A DNA stretch of 64,000 bases from an uncultured Prevotella sp. GTDB taxonomy: Bacteria > Bacteroidota > Bacteroidia > Bacteroidales > Bacteroidaceae. Where the stretch lies: contig CAMJDL010000001.1 in assembly GCA_946404405.1 (NCBI GenBank), positions 1 to 64,000 on the forward strand. The letters are read 5' to 3'. Numbering within the stretch: position 1 is the first letter of the stretch; every line of letters begins with the position of its first letter. This document shows, in pieces, positions 1 to 9,159 of this stretch. The position numbers were made by a program, and so were the translations under genes. The notes under the pieces were generated by a model. That model was not told the DNA's origin. It saw only the letters and a list, made by a program, of their open reading frames with translations, and did not search any database.

Positions 1-71
1 GTCTCTATTTGATGAAATGTAAAACTTAACGCGATTTTATCGCACCAGTACTAAACATCAACAAAACCATA

Positions 72-106
72 AAAAAGTCGGGCCCCCAATGGTTAGCCCG
101 ACTTTT
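72..106 (-). terminator. Intrinsic terminator of the PL4 gene
   Basis: Perfect 7-bp arms GTCGGGC (77-83) and GCCCGAC (96-102), flanked by A/T runs on both sides, give a hairpin followed by a T run when read on the minus strand. It lies about 25 bp past the stop of the rhamnogalacturonan lyase gene and should end that operon. The T/A flanks could let it work in both directions. Confidence 0.8.
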
Positions 107-129
107 CGCATAAGTTTTGCTGTATACAT

Positions 130-2865
130 TTAGCGCGCAATGAACACTTTTTTGCCATTCCTGATGTAAATCCCCCTTGTTGGTGTAGTTACTCGCACAC
201 CTTGTAACGTGTACCATGTATCATCCTGAATAACAGTCTTTGCAGTCGTGTTGCTGATGCCGGTGGTTTGGGCATTGTCAAATACGATGCTCATATAGCT
301 GGCTGCACTACCTTTATCAGCTGGCAGCTCTAGGTAGGCTTTGCCTGCATGGCTAGTATAATTGCTGACATAGTAGAAAGCAGTAACCCCGCCAGTTGTT
401 CCTAATACATAGAAGCGCGTGTAGACGTCAGAACTAAGAACTGTACTGGTTGTAGCCGAACCTTTCAATAGGTTGTTGCTTATGTTGTCTGGTGTTCCTG
501 TCAATGTGGGAATATCAGCAATAAGATCGTTGTGATTGTCGGCGACGAGGAAGAGAGGTGTTCCTGCAGGAACTTTTGTCACTTGTGTGAAGGTGACGGT
601 GCCGTCATTAGCATCAGTTGCGATGTAAGCCTTGACATTGAGACCGCTGAAGTCAAGAGCACGATCGGTAACCATTGTCTGGCAGGTGTTGGTCGCCTCT
701 CTTGTTTTCTCGATTTTGATGCTCTCGATATATACGGCCCCCGTGCTTTCAAGGTCCATGTTGCCATCAGTCTCGACAGTGTATGTTTGTCCATTCACAA
801 CAGCATCTCCATCAACAAATTTCAGGTGGTTGCCCGTAGTGTGCATGGTGATAATGACACGGTCACCTTTTTTCAGATTTAGAATAGATAGGTAACGGCC
901 ACTATATTGCGAATAGAGTCCCTTATATGCTCCGCTGTCACGGAACTTGAAGACGTTGGCATCGCCACGCTTTGGCCCGCAAGCAAAACGACTGTTGAAT
1001 GTCTCGTCTGCTGAAGCCAACATCTGAAGTGTATGCCCGCCACTGGTAATCTCATCACCCCATGTGGGCACAGTACCACCCGACGCACCTATACCAGTGA
1101 AATTGTAGTATTCTGTGTCCTCATTCAATTCCAGCTTAATGCAGTCGTACATCACACCGGCAATGCCGCTGGTGGCATAATTATGGTCGGTTAGCAGTAG
1201 GGCGATGGTGTTCTCACCCACCTTCAGCTGGCTGGATGGAATGTCGGCTGTGAACTGCTGATATCGGCCGCTCTGTATGGCACTTCGATAGACAGAACCG
1301 TCACTGGCGAGTGGATTCATAATTTCAGAACCGCCATTCACGCTGACGTTGATGCGAGTCACGTTGGCAGCACCGGCAATGCCACAAGTCAGGCGATACA
1401 GACCGTAGCTCTTCTCCGTGAGATTGAACTTGATGGTCCACGTTCCCACCTTGGCTTGAGCGTAATACCAGTCGTCGGCAGCTGTGCTGGTGCCGATGGT
1501 GTATGTCAGGTCGGCAGGCACACCGTCGTACAGTTCGTATGCCCGTGTTGCATTGCTCAGTTTGTAGCCGTCGCTCAGTCTGTTGCTCTCGCCAATGCGC
1601 CACAGTTCTGCGCCGAATGGTGCTGCTTCCCAGTGAATTGTACCTAACTCCGTTGTCGTTCCACTGACCACGATACCGTTTCTTGTCAGCTGACCGGTAT
1701 TCGAACCGCCCAGGGCGTATGCTGTCAAGGTATAGGTTCCGGGGCGTACATTGTCAATGGTAAAACTTCCGTCAGCCTCTGTCACAGTTTGGAAGATATA
1801 GCTGTCCCCTTGGTCGTAGACGTCGCGATTGGGCTGAGCCAGCACCACTTGCAAGGGAACCGCACTGAATCCCGTCTGCTGAATGCGTCCGCTGACAGTG
1901 GTACGAGCTTTAGGATACAAGTCGTTGTTAAACCATGCAAATGGCCACTGTGCCTCTTGTTCGCCTGCTTCACGTGCGGCATCGCTAATCATCTCTTCAC
2001 GTGTTCCTTTATTTAAGTAGAAAAAGAACGGTCCATAGATTTTCTTTGTACCTGTGGCAAACGTCTGAGCACCTGCGCCGAAGTGCGTGCCGTGGAGCAT
2101 CTGCAGAATAAGTGGTGATACATCACTGGCGTGTACTGTCAGATCCTGACGCATAGGACCCCCATTGATATACTCTGTCGTAACGGGGATAGACCATGCA
2201 CCTATGCCGCTGGCATCCGATATCAAACCGTGAAAGTGGTCATCCTTCACATAGTTGGCCCAATTATACTTTGTGTAGATGGAATTGTCGTCAAGGCGGA
2301 AGGTCGCATCCTGCACCTCGCGTGACTCTGAACGCTTCATTTCGGCAGCTGATGGCATCTGTCCTTGCATCTGGTCATTGACGTAGCCGTAGTTGAAGAT
2401 ATCATCTTTCAGTCGGTAAACCATGCGGGCTTCGCCTAATGAGTTGTCGCCAACACCTTCGGCTACCAAATAGGTGTAAAATCCGCTGACACCACGACGC
2501 AGAATATAGCCTTGTGTCCACTTGATGCCACCATCGGGTGAAGTCTGTGTATAGACTACTTCGGCCATTTCTGGCGTGTTGGTACGTAATTCGGCAGCAT
2601 CGGCCTGCAATTCTGCGTAGTTGGGTTGGTTACAACTAAAATAGAATCTGCTTCCAGACGGGATGAGCGACAGTCCATTGTAGGTACATGTTGATACACG
2701 ACCGTCACTAGCTACAATAAGTCGTACTATACCATTATCTAAAGTGGCGGCTCGATAGTTGTCGAGACTGGCGCTGACATCGCCATTATCGGCAAAGCTG
2801 TTAACCGAGATACATATCAAGGCTAACAGCATTTGTATCGTTCTTATGATTTGCTTGCGCATCAT
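130..2865 (-). CDS. Secreted rhamnogalacturonan lyase, PL4 family, with C-terminal sorting domain
   Basis: The 911-residue protein is predicted to cleave the rhamnogalacturonan-I backbone by beta-elimination. After a signal peptide (MMRKQIIRTIQMLLALICIS) come a PL4-type beta-sandwich lyase domain (about 25-300), a fibronectin-like domain beginning TTVSGRIQQTG, a jelly-roll carbohydrate-binding-like domain, one 'X' module (NRF/SR-F-CGP, SILNLKKGD, FVDGDAVVNGQTYTVE), one 'Y' module (LDFSGLNVKAYIAT, NLLKGSA, AGKAYLELP) and a sorting tail (YTLQGVRV, GIYIRNGKK). The X and Y modules recur in the genes at 3095-4636 and 7555-9114. The start at 2865 (or 2862) was chosen because the signal peptide begins there; the open frame extends 27 codons further upstream. 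It is last in an operon running from 9114. The family call rests on remembered PL4 sequences; the catalytic residues were not mapped. Confidence 0.82.
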   Translation of the reverse strand: MMRKQIIRTIQMLLALICISVNSFADNGDVSASLDNYRAATLDNGIVRLIVASDGRVSTCTYNGLSLIPSGSRFYFSCNQPNYAELQADAAELRTNTPEMAEVVYTQTSPDGGIKWTQGYILRRGVSGFYTYLVAEGVGDNSLGEARMVYRLKDDIFNYGYVNDQMQGQMPSAAEMKRSESREVQDATFRLDDNSIYTKYNWANYVKDDHFHGLISDASGIGAWSIPVTTEYINGGPMRQDLTVHASDVSPLILQMLHGTHFGAGAQTFATGTKKIYGPFFFYLNKGTREEMISDAAREAGEQEAQWPFAWFNNDLYPKARTTVSGRIQQTGFSAVPLQVVLAQPNRDVYDQGDSYIFQTVTEADGSFTIDNVRPGTYTLTAYALGGSNTGQLTRNGIVVSGTTTELGTIHWEAAPFGAELWRIGESNRLSDGYKLSNATRAYELYDGVPADLTYTIGTSTAADDWYYAQAKVGTWTIKFNLTEKSYGLYRLTCGIAGAANVTRINVSVNGGSEIMNPLASDGSVYRSAIQSGRYQQFTADIPSSQLKVGENTIALLLTDHNYATSGIAGVMYDCIKLELNEDTEYYNFTGIGASGGTVPTWGDEITSGGHTLQMLASADETFNSRFACGPKRGDANVFKFRDSGAYKGLYSQYSGRYLSILNLKKGDRVIITMHTTGNHLKFVDGDAVVNGQTYTVETDGNMDLESTGAVYIESIKIEKTREATNTCQTMVTDRALDFSGLNVKAYIATDANDGTVTFTQVTKVPAGTPLFLVADNHNDLIADIPTLTGTPDNISNNLLKGSATTSTVLSSDVYTRFYVLGTTGGVTAFYYVSNYTSHAGKAYLELPADKGSAASYMSIVFDNAQTTGISNTTAKTVIQDDTWYTLQGVRVTTPTRGIYIRNGKKVFIAR

Positions 2866-2878
2866 ATTAATCACTATT

Positions 2879-3046
2879 TTAATACTCCAAATCATCAAAT
2901 GTAAACTCAGGGCTGAGCTGATTGAAATCGTCAACGCCAGCAGCATCTGTGTTGTCTAATAATTCTGTGACTGAGCCTGCTAACAGACTTGCTTCATAAT
3001 TAATGTTGATGACTTCGATAGCTGGAATAATATATCTTTTTTTCAT
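2879..3046 (-). CDS. Small 'LLAGS' peptide gene, 55 aa, paralogue of 7372-7509
   Basis: Short open frame of 55 codons beginning MKKRYIIPAIEVININYEAS, then LLAGSV, with an acidic/aromatic tail ending FTFDDLEY. It fills the gap between the module protein (stop at 3095) and the PL4 lyase (start 2865, 13 nt away). A second copy with the same plan (MKK, aromatic, I.P, VI, LLAGS, acidic tail ending in Y) sits at 7372-7509 in the equivalent position. There is no recognisable signal peptide or catalytic motif. Similar short MKK-Y-P-V-LLAGS peptides occur widely in Bacteroidales as far as I recall, without an assigned function. Real translation is supported by the conserved paralogue, not by any family match I could test. 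Confidence 0.65.
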   Translation of the reverse strand: MKKRYIIPAIEVININYEASLLAGSVTELLDNTDAAGVDDFNQLSPEFTFDDLEY

Positions 3047-3094
3047 AATCGTATGCAGTTTTATTGTTTTACTTCCTAATTATTATCTATTATG

Positions 3095-4636
3095 TTATTT
3101 GATGACCACCTTTCGTCCATTCACGACATATACGCCTTTCATAGTGGCTTTGCTGACACGCTGTCCGCCGAGTGTGTACATCTCGTTGGATGTGCGTCCC
3201 ATCGTAGTCTTGACAGTCTCGATACCAGTGACGTTTTCGTCAAAGATGGCATTGATGAAGCTGGCTGCGCCGGCCTGCTCGGTTGTCAGTGCCAGATATG
3301 CCTTGCCTGCCTGACTGGTCAATTCAGATGCATAGTAGAAAGCGGCTTTCTTGCTGTGGGTTCCATAGACATAATATTTGGTCTCGCCTTCAGAAGTCAG
3401 CGCTGTACTTTCTGTAGCACTGCCCTTCAGCAGGTTTCCACTGACATCCTCGGCTGCGCCCTCCAGTTCGTCTATGCGCACTGTCAGTGGTGTTGTATTG
3501 TCAGCTTTCAGCAGTAGAGGTGTGTTGGCAGGAACTTTATAAACCTGCTTGAAGGTGACGGTACCTGCATTGGCTGCTGTTGCGATATAGGCCTTAATGC
3601 TGGCGTTGGTAAAGTCTAGGGCAGTTGCGCTTACCAAAGTAATGCCTGTTGAGGTACCTGTTACATTGGCGGGCGTAATAGACACCTTTTCAATATAAAC
3701 GCCTCCTGTGGTAACGAAATCCAAGTTACCGTCTGCCTCAACAACATATTCTTGATTGCTGACAATGACATCACCTCCTACAAACTTTAAATTGGGGTCA
3801 TTATTACTAATGGTCAGTGCTACGGTTTCGCCCTGTTTCAGGTTGAGAATGGAGAATCTGCGGTCACCATATTTAGACCAGAGACCTTTCCAGTTGCCTG
3901 CTGTACGGAAAATGAAACCACCATCGTTACCATTATTACGATTTGTGGGTCCAATGGCGAATTTATTGTCAAAAGCGTTGCCTCCACCAGAGAAGAGTTG
4001 TAAGTCGGCACCACCTGTCGAAACGGTCTCTCCGTATGTAGGTGCCAATGTACTGCCTTCTTCGGCCACCACGAAATCGTAAACGGCAGGATCCACATCA
4101 GGTATGATGCCAATAGTAACGGGCACACCTTTTTCTTGTGTTTCGATGGTAACTTTCTCTATATACACACTTCCTGTCGATACGAAGTCTAAAGTGCCAT
4201 CAGCCTCGACGGTGTATTCCTGACCACTGACCACTGCATCGCCGTCGATGAATTTCAGTGTCGTTTCATTCTTACAGATGGTAATCGTAACTTTGTCGCC
4301 AGCCTTTAGATTCAAAATGGAGAAGTTACGGTCGCCATATTGTGACCACAATCCACGATAGTCGACACTGGCAGTGCGGAATTTGAAACAATTGCCACTG
4401 TCATTGTTACGAGTGGTTGGTCCTACTGCAAAACGGTTGTCGAACGTAGTTGTTCCGTAGGCAAGAAGATTCAGCGTAATATCACCATGCACGACAACCT
4501 CTTCGCCCCATGTTGGTAATTCGATGGAGCCGCTGGCAGCACGTACAAAGTCGTAGGTTTTCACATCTGCAAATGCCGTATGGGCAAAAAGCAGAGCCAT
4601 TGCGCAAAGCGCAAGCTTTGTCATAGTTCTTTTCAT
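3095..4636 (-). CDS. Secreted two-repeat 'X-X-Y' module protein with sorting tail
   Basis: The 513-residue protein has a signal peptide (MKRTMTKLALCAMALLFAHT, AFA cleavage region). Two tandem copies of module X follow (about 22-155 and 165-305). Each runs YDF, PTWGE / APTYGE, FDN(R/K)FA(V/I)GP, GLWS(Q/K)YGDR, SILNLK, F(I/V)(D/G)GD and EYVVEADG. Then come one module Y (ALDFTNASIKAYIAT to GKAYLALTTEQ) and a sorting tail (MYTLGGQRV, VVNGRKVVIK). No catalytic motif was seen. X looks like an all-beta, possibly carbohydrate-binding fold, which is inference. The start at 4636 is 11 nt after the stop of the GH43-GH28 gene, so the two are co-transcribed. The upstream frame extension overlaps the enzyme gene and was rejected. 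Confidence 0.75.
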   Translation of the reverse strand: MKRTMTKLALCAMALLFAHTAFADVKTYDFVRAASGSIELPTWGEEVVVHGDITLNLLAYGTTTFDNRFAVGPTTRNNDSGNCFKFRTASVDYRGLWSQYGDRNFSILNLKAGDKVTITICKNETTLKFIDGDAVVSGQEYTVEADGTLDFVSTGSVYIEKVTIETQEKGVPVTIGIIPDVDPAVYDFVVAEEGSTLAPTYGETVSTGGADLQLFSGGGNAFDNKFAIGPTNRNNGNDGGFIFRTAGNWKGLWSKYGDRRFSILNLKQGETVALTISNNDPNLKFVGGDVIVSNQEYVVEADGNLDFVTTGGVYIEKVSITPANVTGTSTGITLVSATALDFTNASIKAYIATAANAGTVTFKQVYKVPANTPLLLKADNTTPLTVRIDELEGAAEDVSGNLLKGSATESTALTSEGETKYYVYGTHSKKAAFYYASELTSQAGKAYLALTTEQAGAASFINAIFDENVTGIETVKTTMGRTSNEMYTLGGQRVSKATMKGVYVVNGRKVVIK

Positions 4637-4647
4637 AATAGCGTTTT

Positions 4648-7245
4648 TTATTTGTTTGAATAATATGTTATAATCGGGGTTGATGGTTCCCCAGGATAGA
4701 TGACGTGTTGCGGCTCTTTGCCATTCACATTGACATTCAACAGCATCACACCTGTGCATCCATCGATGCTTGCTGTCGGGTCTTTGGCGGTGATGTCAGC
4801 ATCTTTCAATACGAAACCCTGTGTGTCGCGCATCTTTATCAGTTGGTCGCAACTGGCCTTGACGTTGCTGAACAGCACGTTGCGCAGTGGACGCTCTGGC
4901 AGTCCGATGGCCTTCACCAGCTGCTGACAACCCTCGACTACCATATTGTCGATGGTGATGGTATGGAAGTCAGGCGTATAGTCGTTGACAGGCTGTGCCG
5001 GCAGTCGTTTGGCCAGATTGCCGCCCCACTTGATGCTGCCCAGCATGTCGCAGAAGAAGGCGTAGTCCTTGACGTTGGCACGGATGCGTTCCACGACGAG
5101 GTTCTCCACACCGCCACCACGCGGACGTAGCGTTTTTACACGGACGGCCTGGTCGGTACCGTCGAACACACAATCATGACAATAGATGTTCCTGACACCG
5201 CCAGCCACCTCCGTACCGCACACAATGCCACCGGCTCCTCGGAGTGCGAGACAATATCGAACCACAACATTCTCGGTTGGTATGCCTACGCGTACACCCT
5301 CTACGTTGCGTCCGCTCTTCATGGTGTAACAGTCGTCCTGACAGTCTAGCGAACAGTATTCCACCAGCACGTTCTTCGACGACTCGATGTCGATGCCGTC
5401 GGTACGTCCGTGCCCAAAGCTGTTCACCGTGACACCACGGATGATGACGTTTTCACAATATTGCGGCACCACGTTCCAGTAGAGTCCCTGGTCGATAGTA
5501 ACGCCCTCGATGAGCACATTCTTGCAGCGTATCGGTGCTATCGATTTAGGCAGGAACACCTCGCCGCAGCCTTTTGTCCCGTCGAACACGCGCTCTGACA
5601 GCGGTGTGTCAGGGAAGACAATCTTTTCTATGTTAATAGCCTTGTCATGATTAGTCTGATAGATTTCACAGTCGGTGCTGGGTCCAACGATCTTGCCGCG
5701 TCCCGTGATGGCTATGTTTTCCTGTTCGTTGGCATAGATGAAGGCACCTAACGACATGATTTCGAAGCCCTCGTCGCGTGTGAACACTACGGGCAGGTAG
5801 TCCTCAATACATCCGCTGAAGTGTAGTTCGCAGCCTTCTGCCAGTTGCAGCTCTACGTTCGATTTCAACTCGATGCGTCCCGATTGCCAGTGGCCTGCGG
5901 GTATGACGACCTGGCCTCCACCTTGCTTCCACATTTTGTCGATAGCAGTTTGGATGGCACGGGTCGACAAACCTTTCTTAGCCATTTTTACAACAATCTT
6001 TTTACCAGATATCAGTGGACGCTGCAGTTGTGGCATGTCGAAGGGTGCCTCGATGGGTGCTATCTCTGTTGTCATGGCCTGTGGTCCGACGTCTTGTCGT
6101 GTGGGAATGTCGTAGTCCTCCAGTCGCCATTCGTCGCGCCAGATGAGTGTCGGCTTTCCGTTTTGGTCGAAAGTTATGGGGAGGAAGACGTAGCGTGCAT
6201 CCTCGGTGGTGTCCCACTTGTTACGCTTGATGCCCGTCTTGTCCTTGACCTGTGGCGTGGTGAAGTCGCGGTCGAAGGGCTTGTGGTTCAGGTAGGCTTT
6301 CTCCTTGTTCCTTATAGTGCGCTTGGGGATGTCAGTACCGTAGAGGTGCGGCAGCCAGCGGTCGGCCAGTGCTATGTAGAGGTTCTTGCCTGGTATCTTG
6401 ATGACGCTCGTAATCTGCGAGCCAAACGAGTCTTCATACTTGTCGCCGATGCAAGGGTCACCCAGATCGGTATATTCGCCATGATAGTCGTCGAACACGC
6501 AAACCTGCGACGGATTGGGCACGTAGCCTGTCGTTCCGCTGGTAAACATATAGTGGCGACCACGCCACATGAAATGTGCTGGGGCCTCGCGGGTGAATGG
6601 CGGCCGTATGCCTACGAAGTGTTCTGAGTATTTACCGTTGGTACCCAGGAAGTCGTCCGTCAGTTCAGCGCATATCATCTCCCAATGGGGACGCTCAAAC
6701 CACACGTAGCCCTTTCCCGTCTGTGGGTCGCAGTACATGTCGAAGTCGCCCACGCCGAAGCCTTCGGGTTTCAGACTCTTCACGATGGTGTAGGGCCCCT
6801 CAAACCTGTCGGCCTGCAGAATAACAAAGTAGCCGTCGGTGTCCATCGACTTAATCCAGCACACCCATTTCTTTGTCTGGGTATTATATAAAATATGTGG
6901 TCGGTCCAGCGTCTGCGAGTAGTGCAGCGGTGATGTGGCATTTACCGTGTCCGGTGGGATAATCAGTCCCAGGTCCTCCCAGTTATAGAAGTCCTTCGAG
7001 CGGTAAGCCCGTATGCCCCACGTCCAGACGTTCGATCCCAGCTTGGTGTGCTCTTTGTTCTCACCATACCAGTAGTAGGTGCCGTCCTGCTCAAAGATTT
7101 GGAATCCGTGGGCGTGAATGGGATTGCCGTTGGTGTCCAACCAACGCTGTCCTGGACGGATGCTGTTGTAGCGTTGCGCCAAGCTATTTGACGCAAACGT
7201 CACCAATAGGGCTATAGCACTTATAATGATGATAATTCTTCTCAT
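4648..7245 (-). CDS. GH43-like / GH28 polygalacturonase fusion, secreted
   Basis: The 865-residue protein has a signal peptide (MRRIIIIISAIALLVTFASN) and two hydrolase parts. Residues about 25-370 resemble GH43 (subfamily-24-like) five-blade beta-propeller enzymes: RWLDTNGNPIHAHG, YYWYGENKE, RPHILYN, FDMYCDP. Residues about 415-865 form a GH28-type right-handed beta-helix: AIDKMWKQGGGQVVIPAG, TDGIDIESS (D616), CQDDCYTMKSG (D637/D638), and RVK in place of the usual RIK. The usual GHG histidine motif reads GTE here, so the GH28 half may act on an unusual linkage. The likely role is trimming pectic galacturonan and galactan side chains. The open frame is continuous, with no frameshift. It lies downstream of the small peptide gene 7372-7509, with a 126-nt leader containing a hairpin. 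Confidence 0.78.
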   Translation of the reverse strand: MRRIIIIISAIALLVTFASNSLAQRYNSIRPGQRWLDTNGNPIHAHGFQIFEQDGTYYWYGENKEHTKLGSNVWTWGIRAYRSKDFYNWEDLGLIIPPDTVNATSPLHYSQTLDRPHILYNTQTKKWVCWIKSMDTDGYFVILQADRFEGPYTIVKSLKPEGFGVGDFDMYCDPQTGKGYVWFERPHWEMICAELTDDFLGTNGKYSEHFVGIRPPFTREAPAHFMWRGRHYMFTSGTTGYVPNPSQVCVFDDYHGEYTDLGDPCIGDKYEDSFGSQITSVIKIPGKNLYIALADRWLPHLYGTDIPKRTIRNKEKAYLNHKPFDRDFTTPQVKDKTGIKRNKWDTTEDARYVFLPITFDQNGKPTLIWRDEWRLEDYDIPTRQDVGPQAMTTEIAPIEAPFDMPQLQRPLISGKKIVVKMAKKGLSTRAIQTAIDKMWKQGGGQVVIPAGHWQSGRIELKSNVELQLAEGCELHFSGCIEDYLPVVFTRDEGFEIMSLGAFIYANEQENIAITGRGKIVGPSTDCEIYQTNHDKAINIEKIVFPDTPLSERVFDGTKGCGEVFLPKSIAPIRCKNVLIEGVTIDQGLYWNVVPQYCENVIIRGVTVNSFGHGRTDGIDIESSKNVLVEYCSLDCQDDCYTMKSGRNVEGVRVGIPTENVVVRYCLALRGAGGIVCGTEVAGGVRNIYCHDCVFDGTDQAVRVKTLRPRGGGVENLVVERIRANVKDYAFFCDMLGSIKWGGNLAKRLPAQPVNDYTPDFHTITIDNMVVEGCQQLVKAIGLPERPLRNVLFSNVKASCDQLIKMRDTQGFVLKDADITAKDPTASIDGCTGVMLLNVNVNGKEPQHVIYPGEPSTPIITYYSNK

Positions 7246-7285
7246 ATAGCAGTTCTTGTTGTCAGAATTTCTCCCTTGGGATAGC

Positions 7286-7303
7286 AGGTCTCCGCTGAGA
7301 CCT
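7286..7303 (-). promoter_or_regulatory. Leader hairpin ahead of the GH43-GH28 gene
   Basis: Perfect arms AGGTCTC and GAGACCT with a 4-nt loop lie in the 126-nt gap upstream of the enzyme start. They are nested inside a weaker outer pairing (CCCTTGGGA near 7273 and TCCCAGGGA near 7316). No T run follows directly, so an mRNA processing or stability element is more likely than a terminator. No promoter was found in this gap. Confidence 0.45.
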
Positions 7304-7371
7304 ACTCTTTTTCACTCCCAGGGAACTACTTACTTAACTAATTACTAACTAAAACCTTATGATAAAAACTA

Positions 7372-7509
7372 CTAATACTGTTCAAAATCATCGTTTTCGT
7401 CGCTAATGGGAACCGATTGGAACGACATCTTCAATGATCCTGCTAAGAGTTGCGACTGTGAACGCATCTCGATAACCGTTGTTACGGGGCTGATATATTT
7501 CTTTTTCAT
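7372..7509 (-). CDS. Small 'LLAGS' peptide gene, 45 aa, paralogue of 2879-3046
   Basis: A 45-codon frame beginning MKKKYISPVTTVIEMRSQSQ, then LLAGSLK, and an acidic tail ending DDFEQY. It starts 45 bp after the stop of the module protein at 7555-9114 and precedes the GH43-GH28 gene. The paralogue at 2879-3046 occupies the same slot between a module protein and an enzyme. Shared features are MKK(K/R)YI.P at the start, VI near residue 12, LLAGS near the middle and a DD..Y end. Function unknown. Confidence 0.65.
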   Translation of the reverse strand: MKKKYISPVTTVIEMRSQSQLLAGSLKMSFQSVPISDENDDFEQY

Positions 7510-7554
7510 AGTTGTATCGTTTTTAAGAAAGAAATTGTGGGAAATTATGGGAAA

Positions 7555-9114
7555 TTATTTAATCACGACCTTACGTCCGTTCACGATGTAAAGGCCCTTT
7601 GTCGGGTTATCTACGCGCTGTCCTGCCAGGTTGTAGAAGATGCCATCGGCCTTCAAAGCTTTGGTTTCCATGATTCCTGTTGTGTTATTGTTGTCATCGA
7701 AGTTCAACCAGAGTATGGGGGCAGCAGCAGCTTGTTCTGTTGTCAGTTGAAGATATGCCTTACCTGCAGCACTGGTTAGGTCGCTGGATGTGCTGACAGG
7801 ATAGAATCCAGACACACCATTTTTCACACCAAAGACATAGTATTTGATAGCATCTGTAGACTGAAGGGAAGTTGTTGCCGATGCTAAGCCTTTCAGTAGG
7901 TTGCCTGTTGTTGCATCCGCATTATCATTTAAAGCAGGAATCTCATAGAAACCGGCAGTATCTGCTTTATAATAGATAGGTGTTCCTGCAGCCACCTTGG
8001 TAATTGGGGTTAATGTTACAGTACCAGCACTTGCTTCAGAAGCATAGTAGGCGGAAACCGAAGTGCTCGTGAAGTCGAGAGCTGTACTGCTGACCAACGT
8101 CCCAGCCTTTATACTTGCATCGGTATCAATGATGGTGACATTCTTGATGTTAGCGCGATTGGCTTCTGTATTATCGGTTGTGGAAATAACAATATCACCA
8201 GCCTCAGCTACCGTATAAGTCGTACCAGAGACCAAAGTCTTAGTTTCGTCTGTCAGTCCAACTTTCGTGGGAGCATTGAACACTAATGTCTGTGTATTAA
8301 CGAGAGCAAAAGTTAAGGTGAACTTGTCACCAACAGCCATATTCTTGATTGTGAAAGTACGGTTTGAGTACCATATCTGAAGTCCATAGCCGCTGCCACC
8401 AAATTTGCAACCATTATCGTAACGCCCCAATGCAAATCGGTTGTCGAAATTATTATCTGCTGTAGCAAGCGACGAATTGTTTGTTGTATTTGCGAAAGCA
8501 GTATTATTAGCGATACTCTCAAAGTTATAGGTCTTTGTACGCTTGCCAATGTGAATCGTCTCTGTAGCGACAGAAGTTTCGATGACCACCTTCGTAATAT
8601 TGACTTTAGTTTCGCCTGTCTTGATATCGAAACGGCCAGTAGCAGTTATGGTATACTCTGTTCCTGAGACAACAGCATCACCGTCCGTCAGACCGTTGGC
8701 GGCAGAACCATCTCTGTTATAGTTATAAAGTGCACCTTGGTCGTATGTGATAGTCACCTTATCGCCTGCCTCCAGACCGAGGATAGAGAAATAGCGGACT
8801 GCAGCATAGCCTGAATTAAGGCCAACCCAATCGCCAGACTTGCGTAAGTTAAAGCCACTTGAATTTCTTGCTTCTGCTGCGAACCTATTATTTAGGCCAA
8901 AGTCATCGTATGACATCTTCTGAATATCTATCCAATTAGAATTCTGCACGTTGAAGATACGAGTTCCGTCATAAGCAGGATAGTGTTCGTTAGTATCCCC
9001 TAAGGTATTTGCCATAGTCTTGAAATCATACGTTTCGACTGCTGCACTTGCTACACCTGAGGTGAGAAGTGCTACGGCACATAGTGCCAATCGTTTGAGT
9101 GAGAATTGTTTCAT
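7555..9114 (-). CDS. Secreted module protein (diverged X-X-Y) with sorting tail; first gene of the operon
   Basis: The 519-residue protein starts MKQFSLKRLALCAVALLTSG. It has two diverged X modules (NNRFAAEAR / DNRFALGRY, YFSILGLEAGDKVTI / FTIKNMAVGDKFTL, VSGTEYTI / VSGTTYTV), one Y module (ALDFTSTSVSAYYAS, GNLLKGLA, AGKAYLQLTTEQ) and a sorting tail (FYNLAGQRV, GLYIVNGRKVVIK). It is a diverged paralogue of 3095-4636. The start at 9114 gives a standard signal peptide; an in-frame ATG at 9120 is possible. It is first in the run 9114 to 130, behind a promoter and the repeated operator. A 10-bp direct repeat (AATTTCCCAT / AATTTCCCAC on the coding strand) begins in its stop codon. Confidence 0.75.
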   Translation of the reverse strand: MKQFSLKRLALCAVALLTSGVASAAVETYDFKTMANTLGDTNEHYPAYDGTRIFNVQNSNWIDIQKMSYDDFGLNNRFAAEARNSSGFNLRKSGDWVGLNSGYAAVRYFSILGLEAGDKVTITYDQGALYNYNRDGSAANGLTDGDAVVSGTEYTITATGRFDIKTGETKVNITKVVIETSVATETIHIGKRTKTYNFESIANNTAFANTTNNSSLATADNNFDNRFALGRYDNGCKFGGSGYGLQIWYSNRTFTIKNMAVGDKFTLTFALVNTQTLVFNAPTKVGLTDETKTLVSGTTYTVAEAGDIVISTTDNTEANRANIKNVTIIDTDASIKAGTLVSSTALDFTSTSVSAYYASEASAGTVTLTPITKVAAGTPIYYKADTAGFYEIPALNDNADATTGNLLKGLASATTSLQSTDAIKYYVFGVKNGVSGFYPVSTSSDLTSAAGKAYLQLTTEQAAAAPILWLNFDDNNNTTGIMETKALKADGIFYNLAGQRVDNPTKGLYIVNGRKVVIK

Positions 9115-9159
9115 AATCATTATTTGTTTTTGAGTTATTAATGCTTCGATTTCTGGTTG

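Noticed and set aside
4636..4759. Longer N-terminus for the module protein at 3095-4636
   Set aside because: The extra 41 codons overlap the GH43-GH28 gene and hide the obvious signal peptide; ATG 4636 is preferred.
4648..7245. Fusion artefact or frameshift in the GH43-GH28 gene
   Set aside because: The frame is open throughout with sensible sequence across the junction, so a true fusion is the simpler reading.
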